The notes below the pieces were generated by a model. That model ran no database searches. It saw nothing but the letters and a program-made list of their open reading frames with translations, and had not been told where the DNA came from. From Pelobates cultripes (Eukaryota; Chordata; Amphibia; Anura; Pelobatidae), in the NCBI GenBank assembly GCA_933207985.1, contig OW240915.1, positions 119,388,632 through 119,452,631 on the forward strand: a stretch of 64,000 nt of DNA. Direction: 5' to 3'. Position 1 is the first letter of the stretch. The number at the start of each line of letters is the position of its first letter. Of this stretch, positions 1 to 11,415 are shown piece by piece. The translations under genes and the position numbers were made by a program.

Positions 1-691
1 GACTAAGTCCCATCGCCGAATGGGACTTAGGCTCTGCAGCTGTAAAACCAGTAGGGGAGAAGGTAGAGCTCAGCGGTGTTAGCGGAAATGTGTAGCCGAT
101 TTTAGTTCCATGAATTTGGCTACACATACGCTGACCTCGTTGAATGATCAAAGATGGCCGCCGCCACGTGTTCGGCAAACGAACAAAGACCTCCCAGCAT
201 TGTCAATTAAGCTGCGGTTAACCGCAGCTTCTGGGAGGTAAATTGCCTGCACACTTCCACTTCTGGGTGGTCTGCCTGTGTGGTACTTGGTTTAGTAAGC
301 CCCATTTACTGAACCAAGTGGGAATTAGCCAGGCAGGCACAAAGGGTTTGCACCAGGTCTGGGGACACAGGGGACACCGTCTTAAAGGGGCAGTGTCCCC
401 AACAAGTCTGGGGACACGGCCTTAAAAGGGCAGTGTCCCAATCTTCCTGATGTCCCAAAAAAGGTGTTTAAAGGGCCAGCACCCAGCACCAGTCACATAA
501 AGAGTCCATAAGCCCCAATATTCCCACCGACAGTCTTAAAGGGCCATACACACCAAATAAAAGTGCATACATTTTCACAATCTCCCAGGGGCCATAGTCA
601 TGCGGGAGGAGGCTGGCAAGTAGGCTTCTCCACAACCCAGGAAAGCAGGGCAATTTGCCATTTAAAGGGTTACAAATAGCAGTTTGTAACA
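1..691 (-). mobile_element. LTR-A copy, 5' part, cut by window edge
   Basis: Read on the minus strand this begins TGTTACAAACTGC at 691 and matches 49086-49780 in the opposite orientation, including the same junction with the 91-bp repeat. The start resembles other LTR-A starts in the window (47902 on plus; 14235, 26778 and 6889 on minus): TGT, then a conserved stretch ending in ACTATGGCCCC. No coding sequence is seen. It lies inside the hAT element ending at 1690, as it does in copy 2. Superfamily is not proven; TG...CA ends and 5-bp duplications at other copies suggest a Gypsy-like LTR. Confidence 0.7.
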
Positions 692-1345
692 AGGTGTCCA
701 TATCTGCCAAGTGACCCTATGTAGGGGGAACAGTCCCTATTCTGCTCTGTGTCAGTGTGTATCATGGTCTCTGAGGACAGGTGTCAATCCATATCTGCCA
801 AGTGACCCTATGTAGGGGGAACAGTCTCTATTCTGCTCTGTGTCAGTGTGTATCATGGTCTCTGAGGACAGGTGTCAATCCATATCTGCCAAGTGACCCT
901 ATGTAGGGGGAACAGTCCCTATTCTGCTCTGTGTCCAGTGTGTATCAGGGGCTTAGGACAGGTGTCAATCCATATCTGCCAAGTGACCCTATGTAGGGGG
1001 AACAGTCTCTGTTCTGCTCTGTGTCAGTGTGTATCATGGTCTCTGAGGACAGGTGTCAATCCATATCTGCCAAGTGACCCTATGTAGGGGGACCAGTCCC
1101 TATTCTGCTCTGTGTCAGTGTGTATCAGGGAACCTTAGAACAGGTGTCAATCCATATCTGCCAAGTGACCCTATGTAGGGGGAACAGTCCCTATTCTGCT
1201 CTGTGTCAGTGTGTATCAGGGATCCTTAGGACGGGTGTCAATCCATATCTGCCAAGTGACCCTATGTAGGGGGACCAGTCTCTATTCTGCTCTGTGTCCG
1301 TGTGCATCAGGGGCTCTGAGGACAGGTGTCAATCCATATGTCAAG
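692..1345. repeat. 91-bp tandem repeat, about seven units
   Basis: The phrase GTGTCAATCCATATCTGCC recurs at 781, 872, 962, 1053, 1144, 1235 and, in altered form, 1326, a spacing of 90-91 bp. Units differ by a few substitutions and small indels. The same array in reverse orientation occurs at 37225-37530 and 48660-49085, each time next to a TAGTGATGTC hAT end, so it is part of that transposon family rather than an independent satellite. The short open frames across it are shadows. Confidence 0.92.
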
Positions 1346-1691
1346 GTGTCAATATGTCATTTGTCAGGTGTCAATCCATATTCATTGTGATTTAGGAATG
1401 TTAGGTGATTTCTGCCCTTTATGGATTAAAACCAGACTCTGTATCAACTGTGTAATTTTCCATGGGAGTTTTGCCATGGATCCCCCTCCGGCATGCCACA
1501 GTCCAGGTGTTAGTCCCCTTGAAACAACTTTTCCATCACTATTGTGGCCAGAAAGAGTCCCTGTGTGTTTTCAAATTCGCCTGCCCATTGAAGTCAATGG
1601 CGTTTCGGGCGGTTCGCCAGGTCGCGAACATTTGCGGAAGTTCGCGTTCGCCGTTCACGAACCGAAAATTTCGGGTTCGCGACATCACTAC
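1346..1691 (+). mobile_element. hAT terminus (transposase 3' side)
   Basis: Ends with ...GGTTCGCGACATCACTA, the reverse complement of the TAGTGATGTCGCGAACC starts at 36855 and 48369. The 300 bp inside the end also match 36870-37200 and 48390-48700, including a BamHI-like GGATCC stretch and CG-rich GTTCGCG motifs. The next 8 bases outside are CCGAACAG; the matching duplication would lie left of the window. It appears inserted in the plus-strand LTR-A that resumes at about 1692. Confidence 0.8.
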
Positions 1692-2670
1692 CGAACAGCC
1701 TGGAGCTTGTTAAGCTTAATTAATACATGGTTGCAATTTCCACCTCTGTGGTCTAAGTGTTCGTCTGTGTGGCCGCAATTCCTACGGACGACCACGAGGT
1801 GGCGGCCATCTTGTTCGAATGGACAAAAACCGCAAATAAACTTCGAGGGGACTTAGCCGCGAATGCCGTGGAACTATTTTTGTCATGAAAACCTCGCAGT
1901 TCCCTGTCGGTCCTCCAACGGCACTCAACACGATTCTATGGAACTATTTTCGGCTATGGGACCATGCCTGCAGTCGGTAAAAATTAAGACTTCGATAAAA
2001 TTTCTGAACCTCTGAACTGATCTGCGTGATTTTTGGATATGTTGGTCACCCAGATCAGGGCTATCAGGGGATGTATTTTTAGGGTACTTTTGGGGTGTTT
2101 TAAAAAATTATGTTTTTTTGTGCTTGGAGATAATTGGAATAGAATTAGTACAGTTACTGATCCAATTATCTCCCAAGCAGGGAGGAAGGATTGAATGTTT
2201 GTTATGGGAGTGTCGGGCATTAAATCACTGTTCTTATTGGTCTGTGTCTTTGTGTTGGAGTCCCCAACAAGGTCCATGTGGGCGTACCCCATGCATGGGG
2301 ATTGTCATAAAAGGCCAAGTGTGGCTCCCATTAAAAAGAGATTTGTTTACCCCTCCATGAAGTCTTGGCTCATGTTTTGGGGATTGGAGAACTACAGTCA
2401 CTCTGGTGATTGCTATATCACAATACTCCCCTGAGTATAATTACTAGCTCTTATAAGAGCTGTTCCTGCTATGCTTTCTGGACTAGGAGAGGTCTACCCA
2501 CTGGAAGCTGGATCCTGGTCTTGGGTCCAGGGTGGGTGGAGGACAGATAGACCCCAACCAAGCTTCTTCGGTAGTTATGGTGTTCCAGTACAGTGATTGT
2601 GGTGCTCGCAAGTACTAGGAAGCAGCGATTGACGGAGGTACCTGGTTGGGGTGCCAGGCGGTTCGTCACA
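1692..2670 (+). mobile_element. LTR-A, 3' portion, plus orientation
   Basis: Contains LTR-A landmarks: a GGATATGTTGGTCACCCAGATCAGG segment near 2035, the 'GGAGATAATTGGAAT' region near 2128, and a 3' end ...GGCGGTTCGTCACA at 2670 that matches the minus-strand LTR-A start at 25675 (TGTGATGGACCG). Its 5' part is displaced by the hAT insertion on the left. It is inserted in the outer Gypsy LTR that continues at 2671. No gene is present; open frames here are chance. Confidence 0.65.
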
Positions 2671-3086
2671 CCTTCCATCAGCCATTACAGAACCCTTACA
2701 ACAAGCAGGCATCCGTTTTCTCCCTAGTAACTTGTCTCCAACACAAAATAACAAGGAGTTCAATCCCAAGAAGCTGAAGGGGGAGGGAGGAAGGACAAAG
2801 CATCTAGGTTAAACTGGGCTGGCAGTGTCTCTGTGGCAACGTCCTGCTGTGATAGGAAAAGGGAGGGGGAAGGGGGGGAAAGGTACAGGCAGACACTACA
2901 TTCACAAAAGGAAGGGGGAGGGTTAGATGCACAGAGCAATACATTTCACCCCCCTTTGTTGACCCACAGCTGCATATAGAGATACAATACACGAAAGACA
3001 TAAAATACAAGTGGGAACACATAATACAAAGGGAAAACACAAGAATAAGCAGTGGGCATGGTACTCAGTGACGGCGGTCCATCACA
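2671..3086 (-). mobile_element. Outer Gypsy-type element, 3' LTR
   Basis: Closely matches 12670-13150 (shared stretches include GCTGAAGGGGGAGGGAGGAA and the ACTCAGTGACGGCGGTCCATCACA end), apart from a ~70-bp indel near 2740. On the minus strand the LTR starts TGTGATGGACCGCCG at 3086. It is preceded in sense by a purine run, the complement of TCTCCCCCTTGTCC at 3090-3103, as expected of a polypurine tract before a 3' LTR. The TG...CA end and this tract set the orientation. Confidence 0.75.
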
Positions 3087-3311
3087 CATCTCCCCCTTGT
3101 CCACCTCCGGCAGCCACAGCATGACTCACACGGGTCAGCTCGCTGCTGCCAGGAGGGCATACATAGTCTATGTTACGGTTGCCTCAGGCTTGCCGAGAGT
3201 TTGACCAATTGAATGTCCTTGTCCCTGATACTGGAGAGTGGTAAGAAGTTCGATTTCAGCACCTAACGATCCTTCTGCAAGTGTAAAGCATTCCTAGAGC
3301 TCTGAGCAGGG
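3087..3311 (-). other. Polypurine tract and 3' internal remnant of outer LTR element
   Basis: Directly outside the LTR is the complement of CATCTCCCCCTTGTCCACC, a purine-rich tract on the minus strand. The remaining ~200 bp has no recognisable open frame. At 3312 the chromovirus LTR begins, so this remnant is probably the left flank of that insertion. Confidence 0.55.
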
Positions 3312-4005
3312 TGTCAGGATTACAGTATGATCCAGCACGTAGAATTGTGTAACACAGAGGACTGATAGGTAACGTATACCGGACCTTAGAATGGCCGGAC
3401 TAACGTACCAAAGAATAGTCAGAAATAACCGAGGTCAAGGGATACAGAAGGATACCTCTGTTGAAGGATGCTCCTAGCGCTTCCTGAGGGCTCCAAGCAC
3501 TCCAACCGACACCATAACCACTGTAGACTCCTTCCGAGAGCAAGACAGGAACAAGCTCTTAAAAGAACTTAGAAGTGATTATCCAAGGGAGCATGCAGAG
3601 CATAGAAATCCCTTGTAGTGGCAATTCCCTCAATAAGAGACAGGACTGTAGATTGAGGGCGAAGAAGAACTGAGGTTTAATGACACACACTCTGCTTTTA
3701 TGCAATTCTACCGTGCAAGGGAGACGCCCACAGACAATTATGAATTACCCAATCACACACTGGTTACATCCCACACGTCTCCTCCCCTTAGCCTGAGAGA
3801 TAATACAATTAGACGTACAGTTTAAAACATACTTTTTACACATACACTGTAACTTTAAAAATATACATTCAATCTTCATAATCTTCATTTAATTACAAAT
3901 ATATCCAAAATTCAGCCAATTCCTTCCAGTAGATAAAAAGCAAGCACAGTTTCCTGCCCAAAACAGTTCCATAGATTTGGGATGTGCGGTCGGTCTATTT
4001 AGCAC

Positions 4006-5690
4006 TGTGGGGATATTTATGGGATGATAATTTTAAGCAATCGAGAATTGCCCACTATTTCAATTCTCTTAGAGATCGTTTATCATGTAAGTGAAAAGTA
4101 TTCCATACAATTAATGATCACAATGTGTTATAAAAGTAGATTTTATTTTATAATAACAATTAATTAACAATAATACTAGGCAGCATGCATAATAATAATA
4201 ATCAGTGAATATTTAGTATAACATAATATGCAATACAATGGAATGGCTATACACGTTCAACGGCTACAGCATTTTCTGTCAAGACTTACACGATTTATGA
4301 GGGTATCCTTACAGACAGAGAAAGCAAACTTTTCACAGCGAAGGGCCATAAAACCCTGGTTAACAGTTAGATCAACTGAATAACCCTTTCAATGCTGGCT
4401 AGATCCTCCTAGTCATATAGTATCCTATACTCCTGTGATTTTCAATTGAAATAACATTTGAACCAGCTCATTAGTCATTTCCTGGAACCATCCAATAAGA
4501 ATAATCTACCAGATTTTTACAAAAGCAGAATTTTAATTTGTCTAAAAAGATATCTTATCTTATATTAGAGCAAATCAATACACCTAGATAAAAACAGCGG
4601 TATGCTAACACGTGATACTATCACATTAATATATAATTATTCTTAATTCCACCTGCAGAATGGAATGTTTATAACTATATATTCTTTAGTTAACTAAGAT
4701 TTCTAAATATTGAAATCTGACCGTGATTTATCCAGTCATATATCATGCTATTAGTAAATTTTAATTAATTTAACTTAATTAAATAAAACCAGCATAATTA
4801 CCAGTTATGTAGATATTCTCATCAGATGAGTAGGTAGTCCCAGAAACTTGATTGGTTGTATGGAAGTGCGTGAGTGATAGGAAGTATCAGTAAAATTCTA
4901 AGTGTTAGAGTTTTAAGAGTAGAGTGTTAGTCCCAGAGATTGTACTGGATTTCTCTGCATGTCTGACTTGGAATCCCCAAACTTTCAATTCCTCTCTCTG
5001 TCTCTCAACTCCAACCCCAACTACCCTATCTTCCCTTTGTCCTAACTTTTAAAGGGCCAGACTCTCTGTATGTCATTAGTTGATAACCCAATAGGAAACC
5101 CTAGGAGTGTCCAATCTAGGGATTGCAATTTAGGTATTTGATCCATAGATGGCAGTCTCGTCTAACGAAACCTTCCTATCCAGGAAAGAGTTAACTTTTC
5201 CTGATGACGATTTTGACGTCATTTGGCTTATCTAAAATGACTACCATAACTTAGATTTGCTGTCAGTTCAAAGCGTTTATGCCAGTCTTTGTGGCAACTA
5301 CTTGATCGTAACTTGTAAAATTGACAGTTCTAAACTCAATTTCAACCCTTTCTTACAATGGTACCTTGTAAAATTTAGAAAGTAAAATCAATTACTTAGT
5401 CTTCTCTGTCACTAGTGTCTGTGTTTAGATAATGCATCTATTCCATTAACATTTTAGACAGAGCGTTCCATCCCCCTTGCTTCATTGCTTATTTTGGTTT
5501 GTTTATGTAATACATTCCTCAGCTCAAGCAAGTGGCTAGTTACAGAAGTAAGAAGAAATCAAGGAAATTATGTGTTTTTGTTATCCTGAAGATAGCAAAA
5601 TGGAGTCTGCTTTGTTCTGAGTGGCTGTGGCAATATACCCTTTTAATTTCTTTTTAGCACAAAATGTCTGTTGATATAAATATTCTGACA
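4006..5690. mobile_element. LTR-like insertion (LTR-D), ~1.69 kb, AT-rich
   Basis: Begins TGTGGGGATATT and ends ATATTCTGACA. It is flanked by AGCAC at 4001-4005 and again at 5690-5694 (GCAC fully outside both ends), and the LTR-A sequence reads straight across the duplication. TG...CA ends with a 4-5 bp duplication fit a solo LTR. No open frame of note and no second copy in the window, so the class is unknown. Orientation could not be set. Confidence 0.6.
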
Positions 5691-5833
5691 GCACAGAAAA
5701 TTTACTAAGTCCCATTCGAATGCACAAATGGGGCAGTTCGTGCATTTGGCTCAGTATAACAGTAAGATCAAACAGCCAAACGGAACTTAATCTCTGTAGC
5801 TGAAAACTGAATGGAGGAGAAGGTAAGGGTCAG

Positions 5834-6355
5834 TGTCACAATTCCGGAACCTAACACGCTAACAGGTCACAGAGAGGAAGAGTGCTATACCGGTCCTTAG
5901 AGTGGCCGGGCTAAGCACGCTAAGAATAGTCAGGAGACAAGCCAAGTAAAGGGAGCCAGAAAACAGGAGAACGAGAAACAAGCCGAGGTCAAAGGAGTGG
6001 AGAAGACAGGATAATCGGAATAACGAGCCAAATAATCAGTAACCAGAGAGCAAGACGAGAACACTACGCTACAGGTATCACAAGACCACAACAGGGCACT
6101 GAGGGACAGGAAAGGTAAGTATAAATACCCTTGGTTTAATTCTGATTGGATAACTTCCAATCAGAATTAACAATCACACGTGGGGGATATTTATACCTCC
6201 CACTGTGATTGTGGTACTGTTCCTTTAACGCCGGGTCACTCACGTGACCCCGGCGTTTACATAATTCAGTGACCTCCCAGCGTGCAGCGTTATACATGCT
6301 GCCGCTGGGGGGCGTGGAGGACGCGGGCGGCGAGCGGCAGAGAGGAGACCTGACA
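5834..6355 (-). mobile_element. Solo LTR-C with 5-bp target duplication
   Basis: TGTCACAATTCCGG ... GAGACCTGACA is bracketed by GTCAG at 5829-5833 and 6356-6360. It is a close relative of 17374-17926 and a more distant one of LTR-B: both share CTATACC-GTCCTTAGA-TGGCCGG and AAGAATAGTCA. Orientation is assigned by that similarity to the minus-strand chromovirus LTR. No internal coding region remains, so it is a solo LTR. Confidence 0.88.
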
Positions 6356-7185
6356 GTCAGCGGTGTTCGTGGAAATGTGTAGCCGATTTCAGTTCCATGA
6401 ATTTGGTTACACATACCGCTGACCTCATTCGAATGAACAAAGATGGCCGCCGCCGCGTGTTTGCATGAACTGTGGCCACCCAGCGGTCGGCAATTTACCT
6501 ACAGCAGGCTCCCAGACTGGGAGGTAAATTTCCTGCACGCTTCCACTTCCGGGTGGTCCACCTGTGTGGTACTTGGTTCAGTAAGCCCCATTTACTGAAC
6601 CAAGTAGGAAAATAGCAAAGAACAAAGGATTTTAACCAAGTCTGGGGCCACTGGGGACACAGGCTTAAAGGGGCAGTGTCCCAAACACGTCTGGGGACAC
6701 AGTCTTAAAGAGGCATTGTCCCAATTTTCCCCATGTCCCAAAAATGGGTTTAAAGGGCTAGCACCAGTCCAATGAAAGTCCATAAGCCCCAATAATGTTC
6801 TTAAAGGGCCACACACCTCTGGGCCATAGTCGCAGGAGGCTGGCAAACAGGCCCCTCCAAAAACCAGTGGCGAGGTCACTTTCGCCACAACAGGGAAGTC
6901 AATATCAATGCCAAAGTCAAATAACCATAGAAAAACCAGAATCAATAATGCGCTCTCGGACAACAGGGCAGAGAGCAAGAGGAGAACTGGGCCTTAATAC
7001 CCTGTCTGTGGATCTGATTGGTTGTAACTGGCCTTTGACCCCAAAGGCAGTTACCAGGTTCCTATTTGCATATTTGCTGCTCAGCACAAACCCTCCTGTG
7101 GATTGATTGCTGCTCAACACAACTTTTCCTGTCAGGACCATAAATGCCATTAATCCCATTTTTATGTGCAGATGAATACGTGACA

Positions 7186-8622
7186 TTACCCCCCAACTGA
7201 AGAATGCCCATCAGGCGGGCAGGACCAGGCTTGAGAGGAAACTTGGCGTGAAAATAGCGAATCTTGCGGCCAGCATGTATATCAGACGCCGGAACCCAGG
7301 AACGATTTCCAGGTCCATAACCTTTCCAATCCACCAAGTACTGTAAAGTGCCCTGAGAAAACCTGGAATCAATTATGGACGAGATCTCATACTCTTCCTG
7401 TCCAGAAACAACTAAGAGAGGAGGAGGGACACTTGAAACAGTATATTTATTGCAAACAAGAGGTTTGAGTAAAGACACATGAAAGGTATTAGGAATTTTC
7501 AAGGAGGCCGGAAGGGCCAGAGAGTATGCAACAGGATTGAGCCTACGAAGGACACAAAAAGGTCCAAGGAACCTAGGAGCAAATTTCATGCTAGGGACTT
7601 TGAGCCTGGTGTTACGAGAAGATAACCAAACCCTCACATTCACTTGGTAAACAGGGTTGGCACCTCGACGTGTATCAGCATAATGCTTGAAATGGTCAGC
7701 AGCAGTACCCAGAGCAGATTGAACTTTAACCCAGGTATCACAGATGGAAGCCAGATGGTCATCCAAAGCAGGGATAGCCGTATCAGAAAAAAACAGCCGG
7801 TAGGACAGTAGGATGCTGGCAATTATTAAGAAAAAATGGACTATGCCCAGAGGAGTCATGGTCCGCATTGTTCCTAGCAAACTCGGCCCATGGTAGTAAT
7901 TCAGGCCATTAACGAAACAACGCAAATATAATTCCAAGAACTCGTTAGCCCTCTCAGCTGTACCATTGGTCTGGGGGTGGTAAGAGAATGAAAAAGACAA
8001 TTCAATCCCTAATTGTTTATTGAAGGCCCTCCAAAACCAGGACACGAACTGAGAACCTCTATCAGATATTATATTGTTAGGAATGCCATGCAGACGAACA
8101 ATTTCTCGTATAAAGATTAGTAACAGGTCTTGAGATGACGGCAATTTATTGAGAGGGATAAAATGAACCATTTTTAAAAACGGTCCACAACCATGAGAAT
8201 AGTTCAACAATGAAGCCCATGGACAAGTGGGACCATATGACCTCCAAAATAGGAAGAGGTTGCAACAAGCCACAAGAGAGTTTACGAGGCACTTTGGAAA
8301 CTGCACAAACAGAACAAGCCTGCACATATTCCTTAACATCCTTCCTGTGGGAATCCCACCAGAATGACCTCATGATAGCAGAAGTGGATTTAGTAATACC
8401 TGGGTGACCAGCAGACACATTGTCATGAAACACCTTCATGATATTAACCCTTTCCCCCAATGGAACGAACAGTTTGTCCTGAGGTTTACCATGAGCCTCC
8501 ATGATGGTGCCAAGCAGTGGAGAGGACAATGAAAGAACAGTGGATGCAATGATACATTCTGGGGGAATGATATGGGATGCTTCTTGCTCTAGTATAGCCT
8601 CAGTATCAAACTGCCTGGACAA
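7186..8622 (-). pseudogene. pol: Chromovirus integrase with chromodomain (broken)
   Basis: Integrase joins the retroelement cDNA to the host genome. The upstream frame (8622-8146) carries the HHCC zinc-binding pattern (HDNVSAGH ... CSVC). The core continues in another frame (8339-7062) with SDRGSQF (second Asp) and TAERANEF (Glu). The first catalytic Asp region reads SHLSMGFIVEL, so Asp appears replaced by Gly. A C-terminal chromodomain follows (YEISSIIDSR ... YLVDWKGYG ... SWVP), which in this family targets modified histones. The frame change lies at about 8150-8340. The polypurine tract and 3' LTR follow immediately. Not functional as read. Confidence 0.9.
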
Positions 8623-10130
8623 GGCGTCGGCCTTGACATTTTTAGAACCAGATCTAAAAGTGATAAGAAAATTAAAATGAGAAAGAAATAGAGACCACCC
8701 AGCCTGTCTAGAAGATAATCGCTTGGCATCTCCTATGTAAGCCAGGTTTTTTTGATCAGTAATGATTAAAAGGGAACCCTCTAAAAGATGTCACCACTCC
8801 TTGAGAGCTAGAATAATGGCCAACAATTCTCTATTGCCAATATCGTAATTGTGCTCAGCAGGAGACAACTTTCTAGAAAAGTAACCACAAGGATGTAACA
8901 GAGTTTCCTGGCTCTCCCTCTGGGAGAGAATTGCCCCTACCCCTGTCTCTGAAGCATCAACCTCCAGTATGAAAGGCTTACTGGTGTCAGGATGTATCAA
9001 TATTTCAACGGAGGCAAACCGCTGTTTGAGAGTTTCAAAGTCTTCAATAGCCTCCTTAGACCATATCGTACTACTAGCCCCCTTGCGTGTCATATTGGTG
9101 ATGGGGGCTATTACTGAAGAAAATCCCTTTATAAATCTTCTGTAATAATTGGCGAAACCAATGAACCTTTGAATGGCTTTCAACCCAGTTGGTAAAGGCC
9201 ACTGTAGAACAGACTCTAGTTTTTTAGGATCCATCTGAAACCCAGAGGCAGAAATATTATATCCTGAAAACCGTACTTCAGACTGATCAAAGACACGTTT
9301 TTCCAATTTACGATAAAGTTGTTTTTTTAACAAGGTTTTCAGAACTTGTTTAATGTGATCGTGGTGAGACTGGAGGTCAATAGAATAAATAAGGATATCA
9401 TCCTGATAGACCAAGACAAACAAGTAAATGTAATCCCTGAGTACATCATTAATTAAATCTTTGAAAACCACTGGAGCATTGCACAACCCGAATGGCATCA
9501 CTAGATATTCATGGTGTCCACTTCTGGTATTAAATGCAGTCTTCCACTCGTGGTTTTCCTTGATTCTCATTAAATTGTGAGCGCTTCTAAGGTCAAGCTT
9601 AGTAAACGCTTTAGCGCCCTGGAGTCTGTCAAATAATTCAGCAATAAGAGGAATAGGGTAGGTGTTCTTAATGGTGATTTTGTTCAATGCCCTGTAATCA
9701 ATACATGGGCGCAACTCACCATCCTTTTTAGATACAAAAATGAATCCGGCACCAGCAGGCGAGGATGATTTTCGTATATGGCCTATATTCAATGAATCCT
9801 TAATATATTCCTCCATTACACTACTCTCCTGAGGAGATAAAGCATAGACTGCTCCCTTAGGTGGCATTGCACCGGGTAGTAAGTTATGGAACAGTCATAT
9901 GGTCTGTGAGGAGGTAGAGTATTAGACTGAGTCTTGCTGAATACTTCTTTAATGTCTCGGTATTGTTTAGGGATCTCGGCATTTTGATGTGTACTAGTGG
10001 GTAATTCAATAGTGCCCACTCTTTTGATGACATGCAATATATACCTTTCATTACACTCCTTACCCCATTCTAATATTTCCCCATGAGCTCAGCCAATGTG
10101 AGGATTATGCTTGCTAAGCCATGGATATCC
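8623..10130 (-). pseudogene. pol: Chromovirus protease end, reverse transcriptase and RNase H (broken)
   Basis: The longest frame (9867-8791) holds the RT: SKKDGELRPCIDYRALN, LDLRSAHNLMRI, MPFGLCNAP and the active-site motif as YQDD (YLDD/YVDD-like is usual), then the connection and RNase H (EVDASETGVGAILSQ, YFSRKLSPAEHNY). A TGA at about 8788-8790 breaks RNase H, which goes on to RSGSKNVKADALSR. Upstream, in another frame, lie a protease-end motif ([12 protein letters not shown], ~10120) and the LPPHRPYDC linker. The order PR-RT-RH-IN-chromodomain identifies a Ty3/Gypsy chromovirus. It has at least one stop and one frameshift (near 9860). Confidence 0.92.
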
Positions 10131-10455
10131 TAATATGATAGGACAAGAAGGAGATGCAATCACCTGAAATGTAATCTCTTCCTTATGTAAGGCATGGGTT
10201 CGGGTTCGGATTGTACAGGAATTTCAGGGACAATAGGTCTGGAGAAATAGGGAGCTAAAGGCATAGTCATGCGTCTGGTCTTGTTTCTAGTAGCCTCTCT
10301 GGTTCTCAATCTATTATCAATCTGCATGACAAAAGTGATACATTTATTATGCTTTTTGGGTAAGTCGTTGGCGGCAATCTCATCTAGATTAGTTTCAGAT
10401 AGTCCCTTTTTAAATGCAGAGATTAACCCACTATTAGTCCAGTCTACCTCGGAAG

Positions 10456-10994
10456 CTAGGGTTCAAATTCTCTGGCATATTCCGAGATAGACCGCTTCCC
10501 TTGTCTGATATGCATCAGGGCAGTAGAGGCGTCATCCTCTCTGCCTAACTGTTCAAACGTAAGTTTGAATTCCATAAGGAACTCCTGGTTATTGTGTGCC
10601 ACACTCCTATTACTCTCCCATAATGGACTCGCCCAAGCTAAAGCTTTACCTTTTAACTGATTCATTAGGTAACCAATTTTAGCTCTGTCAGTGGGAAAAG
10701 ATCCCGGTGAGGCCTCAAAATGATACTTCATTCGGTTAAGAACTCCCCGGCATTCTTCTATATTACCATAAAAATGCAGGAGAGGAGTTAGGGAGATAGT
10801 AGGTGCCTTTTGTACTATAGTTGGAGGTACATAAGGTGGAGGTGATGCCGCAGGTTGCAGGTGCGCTGTTCAGATAAGAAGCGTACTGAAGGCCTGGGCA
10901 AAGTGATCCATGCGGTGATCATTATCCTCCAGTTTCCTTTCACAAGCACAATTGCACAATTGCTTACACAATTCTACAGTATCTATGACCATGT
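10456..10994 (-). pseudogene. gag: Chromovirus Gag (broken)
   Basis: The likely start is the ATG at 10994, six bases inside the 5' LTR end (MVIDTVELCKQL). A stop at about 10860 interrupts it. The following frame carries a typical Gypsy Gag core: PLLHFYGNIEECRGVLN, FPTDRAKIGYLMNQLKGKALAWASPLWE, HIRQGKRSISEYAREFE. Gag forms the particle that packages the element RNA. The distal part and any CCHC knuckle between 10456 and 10200 could not be read in one frame. Confidence 0.82.
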
Positions 10995-10999
10995 CGTAA

Positions 11000-11415
11000 T
11001 GTCAGGATTACAGTATGATCCAGCACGTAGAATTGTGTAGCACAGAGGACTGATAGGTAACTATACCGGACCTTAGAATGGCCGGAGTAACATACCAAAG
11101 AATAGTCAGAAATAGCTGAGGTCAAGGGATACAGAAAGAGACACAACGATAAGGAAAAGTCAGGGGTTCAGGGATGCCAGAAAACAGGCAAATCAATATC
11201 AATGCCAAAGTCAAATAACCAGAAAAAACAAAATCAATAAAGCGCTCTCGGACAACCACAAGGGAAACCACGACAGGGCACAGAGCAAGAGGAGAACTGG
11301 GCCTAAATACCCCACTTGTGGATCTGATTGGTTGTAACCGGCCTTTGACCCCAAAGGCCGTTACTAGGTTCCTATTTGCGCCTAGTTGCTGCTCAGCACA
11401 AACCCTCCTGTGGAT
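11000..11415 (-). mobile_element. Chromovirus 5' LTR (LTR-B), truncated
   Basis: Starts on plus with TGTCAGGATTACAG, the inner edge of the 5' LTR, and matches 3312-3449 plus 6890-7100. The outer end (the part like 7110-7185) is lost at about 11415, where an LTR-A-like piece begins. The bases inside the LTR (complement of CATGTCGTAA) do not match a tRNA 3' end that I recognise. Confidence 0.85.

Larger units (their letters stand above)
3450..6889 (-). mobile_element. LTR-A inserted in chromovirus LTR, itself split twice
   Basis: Read on minus it starts TGTGGCGAAAGTGACCTCGCC at 6889, the typical LTR-A start, and passes through the AATGTGTAGCCGATTTCAG block (6375) and the GCTTCCTGAGGGCTCC block (3480). 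The end near 3450 lacks the TGTAACG-type terminus and no target duplication matches, so it is truncated or its junction was deleted. It contains two separate LTR insertions with their own duplications (4006-5690, 5834-6355). Confidence 0.75.
3312..7185 (-). mobile_element. Chromovirus 3' LTR (LTR-B), split by a later LTR-A
   Basis: Plus-strand 3312-3449 matches 11000-11137 (TGTCAGGATTACAGTATGATCC...) and 6890-7185 matches the distal LTR-B part, ending GATGAATACGTGACA. The next bases, TTACCCCCCAACTGA, are on minus a purine-rich TCAGTTGGGGGGTAA, the polypurine tract. So this is the 3' LTR of the minus-strand element. About 60 bp of LTR-B seem missing at the 3449/6890 junction. Confidence 0.85.

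Noticed and set aside
692..1345. Regular repeats suggestive of a CRISPR array
   Set aside because: The 91-bp units are contiguous near-identical copies without unique spacers, in a vertebrate transposon.
1326..1856. 176-residue plus-strand open frame
   Set aside because: It spans the hAT end and LTR-A sequence and recurs, in altered form, as a frame in the other hAT ends (36749-37219); no domain and no coding signature.
2804..3040. 78-residue minus-strand open frame with hydrophobic stretches
   Set aside because: It lies entirely in the outer LTR and has a related frame in the other LTR (13086-12883), so it is LTR sequence rather than a gene.
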